Below, in pieces: positions 1 to 8,429 of a stretch of DNA of 35,995 nucleotides. The DNA lies in NCBI GenBank assembly GCA_027456085.1, contig DAIDVO010000030.1:1-35995 (forward strand). The letters run 5' to 3'. This stretch comes from Steroidobacteraceae bacterium (GTDB taxonomy: Bacteria > Pseudomonadota > Gammaproteobacteria > Steroidobacterales > Steroidobacteraceae). The first letter of the stretch is position 1. Each line of letters starts with the position of its first letter. The translations under genes were made by a program, and so were the position numbers. The notes beneath the pieces are model-generated. The model searched no databases, was not told where the DNA came from, and was given only the letters and a program-made list of their open reading frames with translations.

Positions 1-39
1 CCGGCGCCCGCGCCCGCGCCCGCGAATCGGAGCCCATGA
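1..39 (+). CDS. mreC: MreC C-terminal end (partial)
   Basis: Only the last 12 codons and a TGA stop are in the window. They read as a Pro-Ala tail (PAPAPAPANRSP) encoded by a GCGCCC hexamer repeat. The ATG of mreD overlaps this stop (ATGA). MreC is the periplasmic scaffold of the elongasome and sits just before mreD in nearly all Proteobacteria; Pro/Ala-rich C-terminal tails are common in MreC. The identity rests on position and composition, not on a domain, so it is an inference. The hexamer repeat could vary in length between strains. Confidence 0.6.
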   Translation, partial: PAPAPAPANRSP

Positions 40-512
40 TGCGCGACGGCCGGCTGAAACGAACCCCCGTGCTGCTGTCGGCGCTGGTCGCCTTGACGCT
101 CGCGATCGTGCCGCTGCCCAGGGTCATCGACACACTGCGCCCGGATTTCCTGGTTTTGGTGGTCTTTTACTGGTCGATCATAGCGCCCCGCGCCGGCGGC
201 CTCACGCTCGCTTTTGCCGCCGGCCTCGCGCTCGACATCACCAAGGGCGTCGTGCTCGGCGAACATGCGTTGGCGCTCACCTTGATGGCCGCATGGGCGA
301 CGCATCTTCGGCTGCGTTTGCGCGTGTTCTCGATGCTGCATCAATCCCTGACGATATTCGCGCTGCTCGCCGGCTATCAATTCGTGCTGTTCTGGGTCGA
401 CGGCGCGACCGGCTACCCGGTGACCTCGATGGGCCGCTGGCTCGCGCCCGTCACCGGGGCATTGATTTGGCCGGTGATGAGCGAGATTTTGAGCCGCACG
501 CATGAGCGCTGA
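36..512 (+). CDS. mreD: Rod shape-determining protein MreD
   Basis: This is a small inner-membrane protein of the MreBCD elongasome, which positions peptidoglycan synthesis along the side wall. The 158-residue product is hydrophobic with about five membrane segments, starting near residue 10 (VLLSALVALTLAIV). It has the typical MreD pattern RPDFLVLVVFYWSI near residue 35 and GLALDITKG near residue 64. Length fits the family (about 160). There are two adjacent ATGs at 36 and 39. The first overlaps the mreC stop and suggests translational coupling. mrdA follows after 20 bases. Function is assigned from family and position. Confidence 0.93.
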   Translation: MMRDGRLKRTPVLLSALVALTLAIVPLPRVIDTLRPDFLVLVVFYWSIIAPRAGGLTLAFAAGLALDITKGVVLGEHALALTLMAAWATHLRLRLRVFSMLHQSLTIFALLAGYQFVLFWVDGATGYPVTSMGRWLAPVTGALIWPVMSEILSRTHER

Positions 513-532
513 ATCCGCCGGGGTCGGCTAGA

Positions 533-2461
533 TTGGTCCGGCGCGTACGCATAAAGGACCACTGGGGCGAAAGACGCATCTTTAACGTCCGCAGCATCAT
601 CGCCGGAGCGATCGTCGCCACGCTCCTGCTGGCGGTGGCTGCGCGCCTGTTCTACCTCCAGGTCCTGCGCTACAACTATTACTCCGAGCTTTCGCAGGGC
701 AACCGCGTGCGCATCGAACCGATCCCGCCGAGCCGCGGACTCATCTTCGATCGCAACGGCGTGGTACTCGCCGACAACATGCCGGCTTATCAACTCGAGC
801 TCGTGCGCGAACAGGTCGGAACCCGGCAACAGGTGGATCAGAGTCTTGAACGCCTCGTGTCGATCGGCCTGCTCGACCAAGATGACATACCGAGCATCAA
901 GCGCACGATCATGTCGCACCACGTCTACGAGAGCGTTCCGATCAAACTCCAGTTGACGGACGAGGAAATGGCGCTGTTCGCCGTGCACCGTTTTCAATTC
1001 ACAGGCATCGACATCCACACGCGGCTGTCGCGCCACTACCCGTTCGGGCCGCTCGCCGTGCATGCGTTGGGCTATGTCGCCGCGATCAGCGCGCAGGACT
1101 TGAGCCACATTGACGCCGCCGAGTACGCCGGGACGACGCTGATCGGCAAGCTGGGCGTCGAGGGAGAATACGAAGAGGTGCTGCACGGCACACCGGGGTT
1201 TCGCGAAGTGCTCGTCAATGCGGCGGGCCGGCCCGTCGAGAAGGAAGGCGCCTACAAGCCGCGGCTCACGATGCGCCCGCCGATCGCGGGGTCCGATCTC
1301 GTGTTGAGCCTGGATATGCGTGCGCAGCGTGCCGCCGAGGAAGGCCTCAAGGGCATGCGCGGCGCCGTCGTCGCGATCGACCCCACCAGCGGAGACGTGA
1401 TAGCGCTCGCGAGCACCCCGAGCTTCGACCCGAACGAATTCGCGCGCGGCCTGACGAACAAGCAATACGCGCAACTGCAGGACGATCCGGACAAGCCTTT
1501 GATCAACCGCGCGCTGCGCGGCGCGTATCCGCCGGGCTCCACGGTCAAGCCCTATTACGCGCTCGCCGCGCTGCACTACGGCGTCATGACGCCGGACGAG
1601 ACGCTTTTCTGTCCCGGCCACTATAGCCTGCCCGGCAGCCGGCACGTCTATCGCTGCTGGAGGCACCGCGGACACGGCACGATCTCGATGCGGCGCGCGA
1701 TCGCCCAGTCCTGCGACGTGTATTTCTATCAAGTCGCCAACAAGCTCGGCATCGAGCGCATGCACGAGTTCATGAGCGAATTCGGCTTCGGGCGATTGAC
1801 CGGCATCGACATCCCCGGTGAAAAGCCGGGCTTGATGCCGTCACCGGAATGGAAGCGCCACGCCTACAAGAATCCGGCCGATGAAGTGTGGTTCCCCGGG
1901 GAGACGCTGATCGTCGGCATCGGCCAGGGCTATATGCTCGCGACGCCGCTGCAGCTCGCGCACGCGGTCGCCGGCATCGCCGCGCGCGGCCGGGAGTTCA
2001 TCCCCCGATTGGTCGTGGGCATCCGCCCGCCCGGATCGTCCGCGGTCATCCACCTGCCCGTCAAGCCGGAATCCGGCGTGCCGGACGTGACGCCCGACCA
2101 GTGGGAGGTGATCGACGAGGGCATGGAGGCTGCGGCGAGCCCCGGCGGCACGGTCGCGAACATCGGCGTCGGCGCGCCCTACCGGGTCGCGGCTAAGACC
2201 GGCACGGCCCAGGTCTTTTCGCTCGGCAAGAACCAGAAATACAACGTCAAGGAGATTGCCGAACGCATGCGCGATCACGGACTGTTGATTGCCTACGCAC
2301 CGGTGGATCATCCGAAACTTGCGCTCGCCGTGTTTGTCGAAAACGGCGAGCATGGCGGAACGATTGGCGGGCCGATCGCGCGCAAGGTGTTCGACGCGTA
2401 TCTTTTGCCGGACAAGGCGGCGGCGCCAGCGGGGAATCCGACGATGGGCAAGGCTCGATGA
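533..2461 (+). CDS. mrdA: Penicillin-binding protein 2 (peptidoglycan transpeptidase)
   Basis: This class B PBP crosslinks new peptidoglycan during elongation, paired with RodA. After the cytoplasmic RIKDHWGE segment there is one membrane anchor (about residues 20-42). A dimerisation domain follows (about 60-240), then the transpeptidase domain with SxxK at S336-TVK, the SCD form of the SxN motif (AQSCDVYFYQ) and KTGTA near residue 550. Length 642 is usual. No ATG is available near the 5' end; the frame begins at TTG 533, giving the expected VRRVRIKDHWGE start, with a GGGG-type Shine-Dalgarno just upstream. The ATG of rodA overlaps the stop. The TTG start may limit expression. Confidence 0.97.
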   Translation: MVRRVRIKDHWGERRIFNVRSIIAGAIVATLLLAVAARLFYLQVLRYNYYSELSQGNRVRIEPIPPSRGLIFDRNGVVLADNMPAYQLELVREQVGTRQQVDQSLERLVSIGLLDQDDIPSIKRTIMSHHVYESVPIKLQLTDEEMALFAVHRFQFTGIDIHTRLSRHYPFGPLAVHALGYVAAISAQDLSHIDAAEYAGTTLIGKLGVEGEYEEVLHGTPGFREVLVNAAGRPVEKEGAYKPRLTMRPPIAGSDLVLSLDMRAQRAAEEGLKGMRGAVVAIDPTSGDVIALASTPSFDPNEFARGLTNKQYAQLQDDPDKPLINRALRGAYPPGSTVKPYYALAALHYGVMTPDETLFCPGHYSLPGSRHVYRCWRHRGHGTISMRRAIAQSCDVYFYQVANKLGIERMHEFMSEFGFGRLTGIDIPGEKPGLMPSPEWKRHAYKNPADEVWFPGETLIVGIGQGYMLATPLQLAHAVAGIAARGREFIPRLVVGIRPPGSSAVIHLPVKPESGVPDVTPDQWEVIDEGMEAAASPGGTVANIGVGAPYRVAAKTGTAQVFSLGKNQKYNVKEIAERMRDHGLLIAYAPVDHPKLALAVFVENGEHGGTIGGPIARKVFDAYLLPDKAAAPAGNPTMGKAR

Positions 2462-3597
2462 TATTCGACGAACTTTCGCCGTCGCGCGCCCGCCGCACGC
2501 TGACCGCGGGCAGCCGCACGCTGCGCGCACTTCGGCTCGATGGTCCCTTGACCGGCGTACTATCGCTCATCATCTGTATAGGGGTCCTGGTCGTCTACAG
2601 CGCGTCGGGCCAGAACGTCAAAATGGTCGAGCACCATCTCGGCAACATCGCGATCGCCGTGGCGGCGCTGATAGCGCTCGCCAGGTTTTCGACGCCGCAA
2701 TACCTGCGCTTGTTCGCGCCTGCGGCGTACGTGATCGGCATACTCCTTCTGATAGTCGTCGACGCCACCGGCCACATCGGCAAGGGCGCCCAGCGCTGGC
2801 TGGACATAGGCTTCATGCGGTTCCAGCCGTCGGAGATCATGAAGCTCGCGGTGCCGATGATTTGCGCCTGGTACATGCACGAGCGCCCGCTGCCGCCGAC
2901 TTTCAAGGATCTGCTGGTCATGGGGGTATTCATCGCCATTCCGACCGCGATGGTCGTCGTCCAGCCGGATCTCGGCACTGCCCTGCTGATCGCCGCCTCG
3001 GGATTGATCGTGCTGCTGCTCGCCGGGTTGCCGGTGCAGATCATCCTGCTGTCGATCCCGCTGCTCGGCGCGGCCGCGTGGAGCGCGTGGCATTTCATGC
3101 ACGACTACCAGCGCCAGCGCCTGTTCATGTTCTTGAACCCGGAAAGCGACCGCCTCGGCGCCGGCTACCACATCATCCAGTCCCAGATCGCGATCGGCTC
3201 CGGCGGCGTGTTCGGCAAGGGATACATGCACGGCAGCCAGGCGCAGCTAGATTTCCTGCCGGAACGATCCACCGACTTCATTTTTTCGGTCATCGGCGAA
3301 GAATTCGGCCTGCTCGGCCAGCTGCTGATTCTCACGCTCTACGGAATCGTGATCGGGCGCGCGCTCTATCTCGCGATGCAGGGTCAGGATACGTTTTCGC
3401 GGCTGACCGGCGGTGCGATCGCGCTGAGTTTCTTCGTCTACGTGTTCGTGAACTCCGGGATGGTCAGCGGCATTTTGCCGGTGGTCGGCGTCCAGTTGCC
3501 GCTGATCAGCTACGGCGGCACTTCGATGGTGACAATCATGGCGGGATTCGGCATCCTCATGTCGCTGCATTCGCACCGCAAACTCGTGGGGTCTTGA
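2458..3597 (+). CDS. rodA: Peptidoglycan polymerase RodA (SEDS family)
   Basis: RodA is the SEDS glycosyltransferase that polymerises lipid II during cell elongation, with PBP2 as partner. The 379-residue product has about ten membrane segments. It carries the SEDS signatures GHIGKGAQRWLDIG, RFQPSEIMKL, VVQPDLGTALL, DYQRQRLFMFLNPE, STDFIFSVIGEEFG and the C-terminal QLPLISYGG. The acidic residue in the RF/YQRQR loop region required in the family is present. The start ATG at 2458 overlaps the mrdA stop (ATGA), so translation of the PBP2-RodA pair is probably coupled. mltB follows without a gap. Confidence 0.97.
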   Translation: MIFDELSPSRARRTLTAGSRTLRALRLDGPLTGVLSLIICIGVLVVYSASGQNVKMVEHHLGNIAIAVAALIALARFSTPQYLRLFAPAAYVIGILLLIVVDATGHIGKGAQRWLDIGFMRFQPSEIMKLAVPMICAWYMHERPLPPTFKDLLVMGVFIAIPTAMVVVQPDLGTALLIAASGLIVLLLAGLPVQIILLSIPLLGAAAWSAWHFMHDYQRQRLFMFLNPESDRLGAGYHIIQSQIAIGSGGVFGKGYMHGSQAQLDFLPERSTDFIFSVIGEEFGLLGQLLILTLYGIVIGRALYLAMQGQDTFSRLTGGAIALSFFVYVFVNSGMVSGILPVVGVQLPLISYGGTSMVTIMAGFGILMSLHSHRKLVGS

Positions 3598-3605
3598 CAG
3601 AGTCC

Positions 3606-4616
3606 GTGCACGCCCCTCCGCGTCTATGCCGCCCGCTCGTCCTCGCCTGTCTGATCGGCGCCGGCCTCGCGCCCGCGAGCGCATTCGATACGCACCGCGC
3701 CGCTATCAAGCAATTCATCGCGTACATGGGGGAGCACGATTCGTTCGATGCGCGCAAGCTGCGCAAGTTGCTGGCAACCGCGCAAAGCCGGCAGGCGATC
3801 ATCGATGCGATGGACAAGCCCGCCGAGAAGACCCTGCCGTGGTACCAGTACCGGACCATTTTCCTGAATGAAAAACGCATTCAATTGGGCGCTGACTTTT
3901 GGCTCGCTCATCGGCGGGAACTCGAGTCCTCGAGCGCGAGAACGGGCGTCGCGCCGGAATACGTGGTGGCGATTCTCGGCGTCGAAACCTATTACGGACG
4001 GCAGACCGGCCGGTTTCGCGTCATCGACGCGCTGGCGACGCTGGCGTTCGATTACCCGGCGCGGGCCAAGTACTTCCGCAGCGAACTGGAACAATTCCTG
4101 CTGTTGACGCGCGACTTTGGAATCAAGCCGCTGCAAGCGATGGGTTCGTACGCAGGAGCGATGGGCGCGCCGCAGTTCATGCCTTCTACTTACAGGCGCT
4201 ACGGCCTCGATGCGAGCGACAACGGCCGCATCGATCTTTGGACCGACTGGCCCGACGTGTTCGACAGCGTCGCCTATTTCTTGAAGGAACACGGCTGGAA
4301 CACCGGCGCGCCAGTGATGAGCGACGCCATCGTCGCGCCGTACGGCTTGGCGGCGCCGGACGAGCGCGCGCTCGAGCTGTCGGACACCGTCGCGTCGCTC
4401 GAAGCCGAGGGTCTGCACATCGATGCCGCGCCTGCCCCCGATGCGCCGGCCATGCTGATCGCCGCCGATGAGGCCGACGGCGTGCATTGGCGCGTCGGCT
4501 ACGGCAATTTCTACGCGATCACGCGCTACAACCATAGTCCCTTATATGCGATGGCCGTGACCGAACTCGCGGCGGCGATCAAACGGCGCGTCCGCGCCGC
4601 GGCGGCGCTCCCGTGA
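3606..4616 (+). CDS. mltB: Lytic murein transglycosylase B family protein
   Basis: This enzyme cleaves the MurNAc-GlcNAc bond in the periplasm, forming 1,6-anhydroMurNAc. The sequence begins with an export signal (PLVLACLIGAGLAPASA), then the SLT/MltB domain with the catalytic Glu in ILGVETYYGR. Further family motifs are GSYAGAMGAPQFMPS and the C-terminal NFYAITRYNHSPLYAMAV. The start is uncertain: GTG at 3606 gives a short signal peptide, but TTG at 3594 overlaps the rodA stop and is in frame. The ORF track extends to 2289 only because the frame stays open through rodA. The VLAC sequence is a poor lipobox, so cleavage by signal peptidase I is more likely. rlpA overlaps the stop. Confidence 0.92.
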   Translation: MHAPPRLCRPLVLACLIGAGLAPASAFDTHRAAIKQFIAYMGEHDSFDARKLRKLLATAQSRQAIIDAMDKPAEKTLPWYQYRTIFLNEKRIQLGADFWLAHRRELESSSARTGVAPEYVVAILGVETYYGRQTGRFRVIDALATLAFDYPARAKYFRSELEQFLLLTRDFGIKPLQAMGSYAGAMGAPQFMPSTYRRYGLDASDNGRIDLWTDWPDVFDSVAYFLKEHGWNTGAPVMSDAIVAPYGLAAPDERALELSDTVASLEAEGLHIDAAPAPDAPAMLIAADEADGVHWRVGYGNFYAITRYNHSPLYAMAVTELAAAIKRRVRAAAALP

Positions 4617-5464
4617 GGCGACGCTCGCTTCGCTCGGGCGCGCTCCTCGCGGCGAGCGCCGCACTTCTCGCCGCATGCCAAGGTGCGGCGCCGATTCGGC
4701 CGAGCGCACCGCAATCGACGGCGCCACGGCCGCTGAATCCGCCGCTGCCGCCGCCGCCGCGCAACGTGTTCGCGGTGCCGGACGCGGTACCGCACGTGGA
4801 GCCGCGCTCGCCTTACGGGAATCCGCCTTTCTACGAGGTATTCGGCAAGCGCTATTACGTGCTGCCTTCGAGCGCCGGCTATGACAAGCGCGGAGTCGCA
4901 TCCTGGTATGGACCGGGCTTTTATGAGGACCGCACGTCGACGCACGAGCCCTATGATATGTATGCGATGACCGCGGCCCACAAGACCCTGCCGCTGCCGT
5001 GCTACGTGCGCGTGACCAATCTCGAGAATGGCCGGAGCGTCGTCGTGCGCGTCAACGACCGCGGTCCGTTCGTCGCAAATCGCATCATCGACCTGTCCTA
5101 TACCGCAGCCGCCAAACTCGACATGTTGCGCAAGGGCACGGCGATGGTGGAAGTGCGCGCGATAGACTCCACGGTGCCCACGGTGCCCACGGTGCCCACG
5201 GCGTCCGCGGCGCCCGCCGCAGCCCCCGTCACGGCCTTGTTCATCCAGGCCGGCGCATTTGCGGTGCACGCGAATGCCGAACATTTGGTGAGCAAGCTGC
5301 AGCGCGAGGGGTACGCCAACGCGTTCGTGCGCGGCGATGAGGTCGCGGGACGGATATTGTATCGCGTGCGTATCGGCCCGGTCGCAAGCGTCGAGGCGTA
5401 CGACAGAATCGTCGATGCGCTCGCCGAAATCGGCCTCGCCGATGCGCATCTCGCGCTGAATTAA
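4613..5464 (+). CDS. rlpA: Septal ring lipoprotein RlpA (DPBB + SPOR)
   Basis: RlpA proteins bind denuded glycan at septa and, in Pseudomonas, act as lytic transglycosylases. The start is GTG 4613, which overlaps the mltB stop (GTGA). A lipoprotein signal ends at LLAAC (Cys22). A Pro-rich linker follows, then the double-psi beta-barrel from GVASWYGPGF (about residue 98) through VRVNDRGPF, and a C-terminal SPOR domain (FIQAGAF onward). The residues corresponding to the Pseudomonas active-site Glu and Asp appear present (HEPYDMYA, NDRGPF), although the usual NGE before the Glu is THE here. The linker before SPOR contains a TVP repeat. Confidence 0.94.
   Translation: MRRRSLRSGALLAASAALLAACQGAAPIRPSAPQSTAPRPLNPPLPPPPRNVFAVPDAVPHVEPRSPYGNPPFYEVFGKRYYVLPSSAGYDKRGVASWYGPGFYEDRTSTHEPYDMYAMTAAHKTLPLPCYVRVTNLENGRSVVVRVNDRGPFVANRIIDLSYTAAAKLDMLRKGTAMVEVRAIDSTVPTVPTVPTASAAPAAAPVTALFIQAGAFAVHANAEHLVSKLQREGYANAFVRGDEVAGRILYRVRIGPVASVEAYDRIVDALAEIGLADAHLALN
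5171..5197 (+). repeat. Three tandem 9-bp units in the RlpA linker
   Basis: ACGGTGCCC occurs three times in a row and encodes TVPTVPTVP. A related fourth unit (ACGGCGTCC) follows. The repeat lies in the flexible linker between the barrel and the SPOR domain, so copy-number change would keep the frame and only alter linker length. Confidence 0.9.
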
Positions 5465-5529
5465 TGAACTATTTCCGCAGCCGGATCGTCGGTACACTAG
5501 TCTCCACGTCACCGAGGGCCTCATTCGCC

Positions 5530-6666
5530 ATGCTTCGTTCCCTTTTCGCATTCTGCGCACTCGTCTTTGCCGCGAGCACGACTTGTTACGCCGACATTCC
5601 GATCCCGACCCCCCCGTCGGTCGACGCGCAGGCGTACATTTTGGTCGATTACCACACGGGCAAGATCTTGGCCGCGCAGAACGCAGTGCAGCGCATGGCG
5701 CCCGCGAGCCTGACCAAACTGATGACCGCGTACATCGTGTTCGAGGAACTCGCGGCCGGCAAACTCAAGCTCGACGAGCCGGTGACCGTCAGCAAGCACG
5801 CATGGCAGACAGGCGGCTCGCGCATGTTCATTCAGGTCGGAACGCAGGTGCCGGTCAAGTCGCTGATCCTCGGCATGATCGTCCAATCCGGCAACGACGC
5901 GACCGTCGCGCTCGCCGAACGGGTCGCCGGCACGGAGGACACGTTCGTCCAGATGATGAACGCGACCGCAAAAAAGCTCGGCATGGTCAACACGCACTAC
6001 GTCGATGCCACCGGCCTCCCGGACCCGGACCACTACACGACGGCCCGCGACCTGTCGCTGCTCACGACCGCATTGATCCGCGATTTCCCGCAGTATTACC
6101 CATGGTTCGCGCTCCGCGAATTCGAGTACGGCGGCATCAAACAGCAGAATCGCAACGGACTGCTGGAGACCGACAAGAGCGTCGACGGACTGAAGACCGG
6201 CCATACCGAAGCGGCCGGGTATTGCCTGGTGGCATCGGCACTGCGCAACGGCATGCGCCTGATTTCCGTGGTTCTCGGCGGATCGGAGTTCAAGGGGCGC
6301 GAGAACGCGAGTGACGCGCTGCTGAACTACGGGTTCACGTTCTACGACACGCAGCTGATCGCGAAAGCCCATGCGCAGCTCGCCGCGGCGACCGTGTGGA
6401 AGGCCGCCGAGTCGCCGATCGGGGTCGGCATTTCGCACGACCTGTACGTGACCGTGCCGCGCGGCGGATCCGCGAGCTTGAAGACATCGATCCAGCTTCA
6501 GCCGAAGCTCATCGCGCCGCTCAAGGCCGGCTCGGACGTCGGTGAGTTGCGCGTCTACGCCGGCGCCAACCTCGTCGCGAGCGCGCGGCTGCACCCCTTG
6601 TCGGACGACGCCGACGGCGGCTGGTGGCGGGACATGATCGATACGATCCGGCTTTGGTTCGCCTGA
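5530..6666 (+). CDS. dacA: D-alanyl-D-alanine carboxypeptidase (PBP5/6 family)
   Basis: This low-molecular-mass PBP removes the terminal D-Ala of the peptidoglycan stem peptide. From ATG 5530 the protein has a Sec signal peptide (LFAFCALVFAASTTCYA), the SxxK motif at Ser60 (ASLTK), the SGN motif and KTG (LKTGHT). The beta-rich PBP5 C-terminal domain and an amphipathic tail (WWRDMIDTIRLWF) for membrane association follow. The track start at 5464 adds 22 residues before the signal peptide, so the internal ATG is preferred. The 65-base gap after rlpA may hold a weak promoter (TACACT at 5493). Length 378 fits the family. Confidence 0.95.
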   Translation: MLRSLFAFCALVFAASTTCYADIPIPTPPSVDAQAYILVDYHTGKILAAQNAVQRMAPASLTKLMTAYIVFEELAAGKLKLDEPVTVSKHAWQTGGSRMFIQVGTQVPVKSLILGMIVQSGNDATVALAERVAGTEDTFVQMMNATAKKLGMVNTHYVDATGLPDPDHYTTARDLSLLTTALIRDFPQYYPWFALREFEYGGIKQQNRNGLLETDKSVDGLKTGHTEAAGYCLVASALRNGMRLISVVLGGSEFKGRENASDALLNYGFTFYDTQLIAKAHAQLAAATVWKAAESPIGVGISHDLYVTVPRGGSASLKTSIQLQPKLIAPLKAGSDVGELRVYAGANLVASARLHPLSDDADGGWWRDMIDTIRLWFA

Positions 6667-6679
6667 CGGATTCGCCTCG

Positions 6680-7549
6680 ATGCCGTTGCCGACATGCTAT
6701 CTGAACGGAGAATACCTGCCGCTCGCGCAAGCGCGGGTATCGCCGCTCGATAGGGCGTTTCTCTTCGCCGACGCGGTCTACGAGGTCCTGCCGGTGTACG
6801 CCGGCAGGCCGTTCCGGCTGCGCGAGCATTTCGACCGGCTCGCGCGCAGCCTGAATTCGATCCGCATGCAGCCGCCGCTGACGCACGCGGCGTGGGCGGA
6901 TGTCTGCGGTGAACTCGCCGCAAGGAACGGCGGCGGCGATCTGTATCTGTACGTACAAGTGACCCGAGGCGCCGAATTCGGCCGCAATCATGCGTGGCCC
7001 GAGAATCTGCAGCCGACGATCTTCGCGTACGCGACGGCGCTTGAACCCCTCGCCGCAGAGATTCTCGAGCGCGGCGTCGCAGCGGTGACCGCGCAGGACA
7101 TCCGCTGGGCCCGCCGCGACATCAAATCCACGGCCTTGCTCGCGAACGTTCTTCTGAAGAAGCTCGCGCTGGATCGAGGCGCCTACGAAACATTGCTTCT
7201 CGACCGCGGATATCTCACGGAAGGCTCTTCGACGACGGTGCACGTGGTCGCGGACGGCGTGATCCGCACGCCTCCGAACAGCCACCGGATTCTTCCCGGA
7301 ACGACGCGCGACGTCGTCACCGACCTCGCCGCACGGCACGGAATGCCGAATGCGGCCACCCAGGTGACGGAGGCGCAACTGCGCGCGGCCGACGAGATCT
7401 GGCTCGCGTTCTCGACGCGCGGCGTGCTGCCGGTCACCCGTCTCGACGGCGCTCCCGTGGGCTCGGGCCTGCCCGGCCCGATGTTCCGGCGCATGCATGC
7501 GGCATTCGAGGCTTATGTCCGCGAATTGGCGGATAAGCCCGTGTTATGA
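6680..7549 (+). CDS. dat: D-amino-acid transaminase (class IV aminotransferase)
   Basis: This is a PLP enzyme of fold type IV, probably interconverting D-Ala and D-Glu with their 2-oxo acids. Visible signatures are YLNGEYLPL, VSPLDRAFLFADAVYEVL, the Schiff-base lysine in RRDIKSTALLAN (about K149) and YLTEGSSTTVHVV, whose Glu contacts the PLP ring. Length 289 matches Dat and related enzymes. D-specificity is inferred from the overall pattern and from its place between dacA and ybeD in a wall operon; a branched-chain or 4-amino-4-deoxychorismate role cannot be fully excluded. The ATG of ybeD overlaps its stop. Confidence 0.88.
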   Translation: MPLPTCYLNGEYLPLAQARVSPLDRAFLFADAVYEVLPVYAGRPFRLREHFDRLARSLNSIRMQPPLTHAAWADVCGELAARNGGGDLYLYVQVTRGAEFGRNHAWPENLQPTIFAYATALEPLAAEILERGVAAVTAQDIRWARRDIKSTALLANVLLKKLALDRGAYETLLLDRGYLTEGSSTTVHVVADGVIRTPPNSHRILPGTTRDVVTDLAARHGMPNAATQVTEAQLRAADEIWLAFSTRGVLPVTRLDGAPVGSGLPGPMFRRMHAAFEAYVRELADKPVL

Positions 7550-7809
7550 GCGGTCCGGCTGAAAAGGATTTTCCGAGCGATTTTCCGATCAAAGTCATGG
7601 GCCGCTGCGCGAGCGATGTGCGCGCCCTTGCGACCGAGATCATCGAAAGGCACATGGGGGCGCTCGACGAGGCGCGCGTGCGCACGCGCACCAGCAGCGA
7701 CGGGAATTTCATTGCCGTCACGTACTGCGTATACGCGCACAGCCGCGCGCAGCTGGACGCCGTTTACCGCGAGCTTTCGGCCTGTAAGTCCGTGCTGATG
7801 GCGCTATAG
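7546..7809 (+). CDS. ybeD: YbeD family protein (DUF493)
   Basis: This small cytosolic protein of 87 residues has an ACT-like fold known from E. coli YbeD. Family signatures are [12 protein letters not shown] near the N-terminus and [25 protein letters not shown] towards the end. No firm biochemical function is known; in many gammaproteobacteria it lies between dacA and lipB, as here. The start overlaps the transaminase stop (ATGA). Its last 46 bases overlap the 3' end of the oppositely oriented lipB. Confidence 0.93.
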   Translation: MSGPAEKDFPSDFPIKVMGRCASDVRALATEIIERHMGALDEARVRTRTSSDGNFIAVTYCVYAHSRAQLDAVYRELSACKSVLMAL

Positions 7810-8429
7810 CGCGGCCCGCAGCCGAGCTTCGCAACGAGGTGGCGGGCGACCGCGACGCCGGCCGCGTCGACGTCAGCGGCGCCGCAAAGGTCGGCGAGGC
7901 GCGTGACGGCGAGCCCGCGGTAGCCGCAAACGTTGATGCGCCGAAACGGCTCCAGGTCGAGTGAAACGTTGAGGCTCGCGCCGTGGTAGCTCGCGCCGCG
8001 CCGGATGCGTAAGCCGATGCTCGCAAGCTTGGCGCCGTCGACATAGACGCCGGGCGCGCCGCGCCGGCCGACCGCGGCCACTCCGAGCTCGGCTGCGTAG
8101 GCGATGATCGCATCTTCCAGTGCGACGACGAGTTCGCGTATGCCGAGCTTCATGCGCCGCAAGTCAAGCAACGGATAAATGACCAATTGGCCCGGCCCGT
8201 GATACGTCACCTGGCCGCCGCGGTCGATTTGCACGACCGGAATGTCGCCGGGATTGAGCAGATGTTCGCGGCTCGCGTTCATTCCCAGCGTGAACACCGG
8301 AGGATGCTCGACGAGCCAAATCTCGTCGCGCGTCGACCCGTCACGCTCATCGGTGAAGCGCTGCATCGCGCGCCAAGTGGGCTCGTACGCGGCCAACCCC
8401 AAGCGGCGGACGGCGGGCGCGACGCTCAT
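7764..8429 (-). CDS. lipB: Octanoyl-[acyl-carrier-protein] transferase LipB
   Basis: LipB moves octanoyl from ACP to lipoyl domains of the oxo-acid dehydrogenases and GcvH. From ATG 8429 the protein has 221 residues with [17 protein letters not shown], the lysine in [12 protein letters not shown] (K134) and the catalytic Cys168 in INVCGY (usually INPCGY). The ATG overlaps the lipA stop (ATGA); the longer track start (8522) lies inside lipA. Unlike E. coli, where dacA-ybeD-lipB-lipA lie on one strand, lipB here is downstream of lipA and faces ybeD. Its last 15 or so codons overlap the ybeD 3' end. Confidence 0.95.
   Translation of the reverse strand: MSVAPAVRRLGLAAYEPTWRAMQRFTDERDGSTRDEIWLVEHPPVFTLGMNASREHLLNPGDIPVVQIDRGGQVTYHGPGQLVIYPLLDLRRMKLGIRELVVALEDAIIAYAAELGVAAVGRRGAPGVYVDGAKLASIGLRIRRGASYHGASLNVSLDLEPFRRINVCGYRGLAVTRLADLCGAADVDAAGVAVARHLVAKLGCGPRYSAISTDLQAESSR

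Noticed and set aside
4-24. GCGCCC repeats at the left edge as a regulatory repeat
   Set aside because: They read in frame as the Pro-Ala tail of MreC, so a coding explanation is enough.
413-1765. 450-aa minus-strand ORF opposite mrdA
   Set aside because: It lies entirely over clear coding sequence of mreD/mrdA, has low-complexity Arg/Ala/His composition and no motif; a high-GC shadow.
2289-3605. Long N-terminal extension of the mltB frame
   Set aside because: It is read through mrdA and rodA in another frame and is Arg-rich; the protein begins with its signal peptide near 3594-3606.
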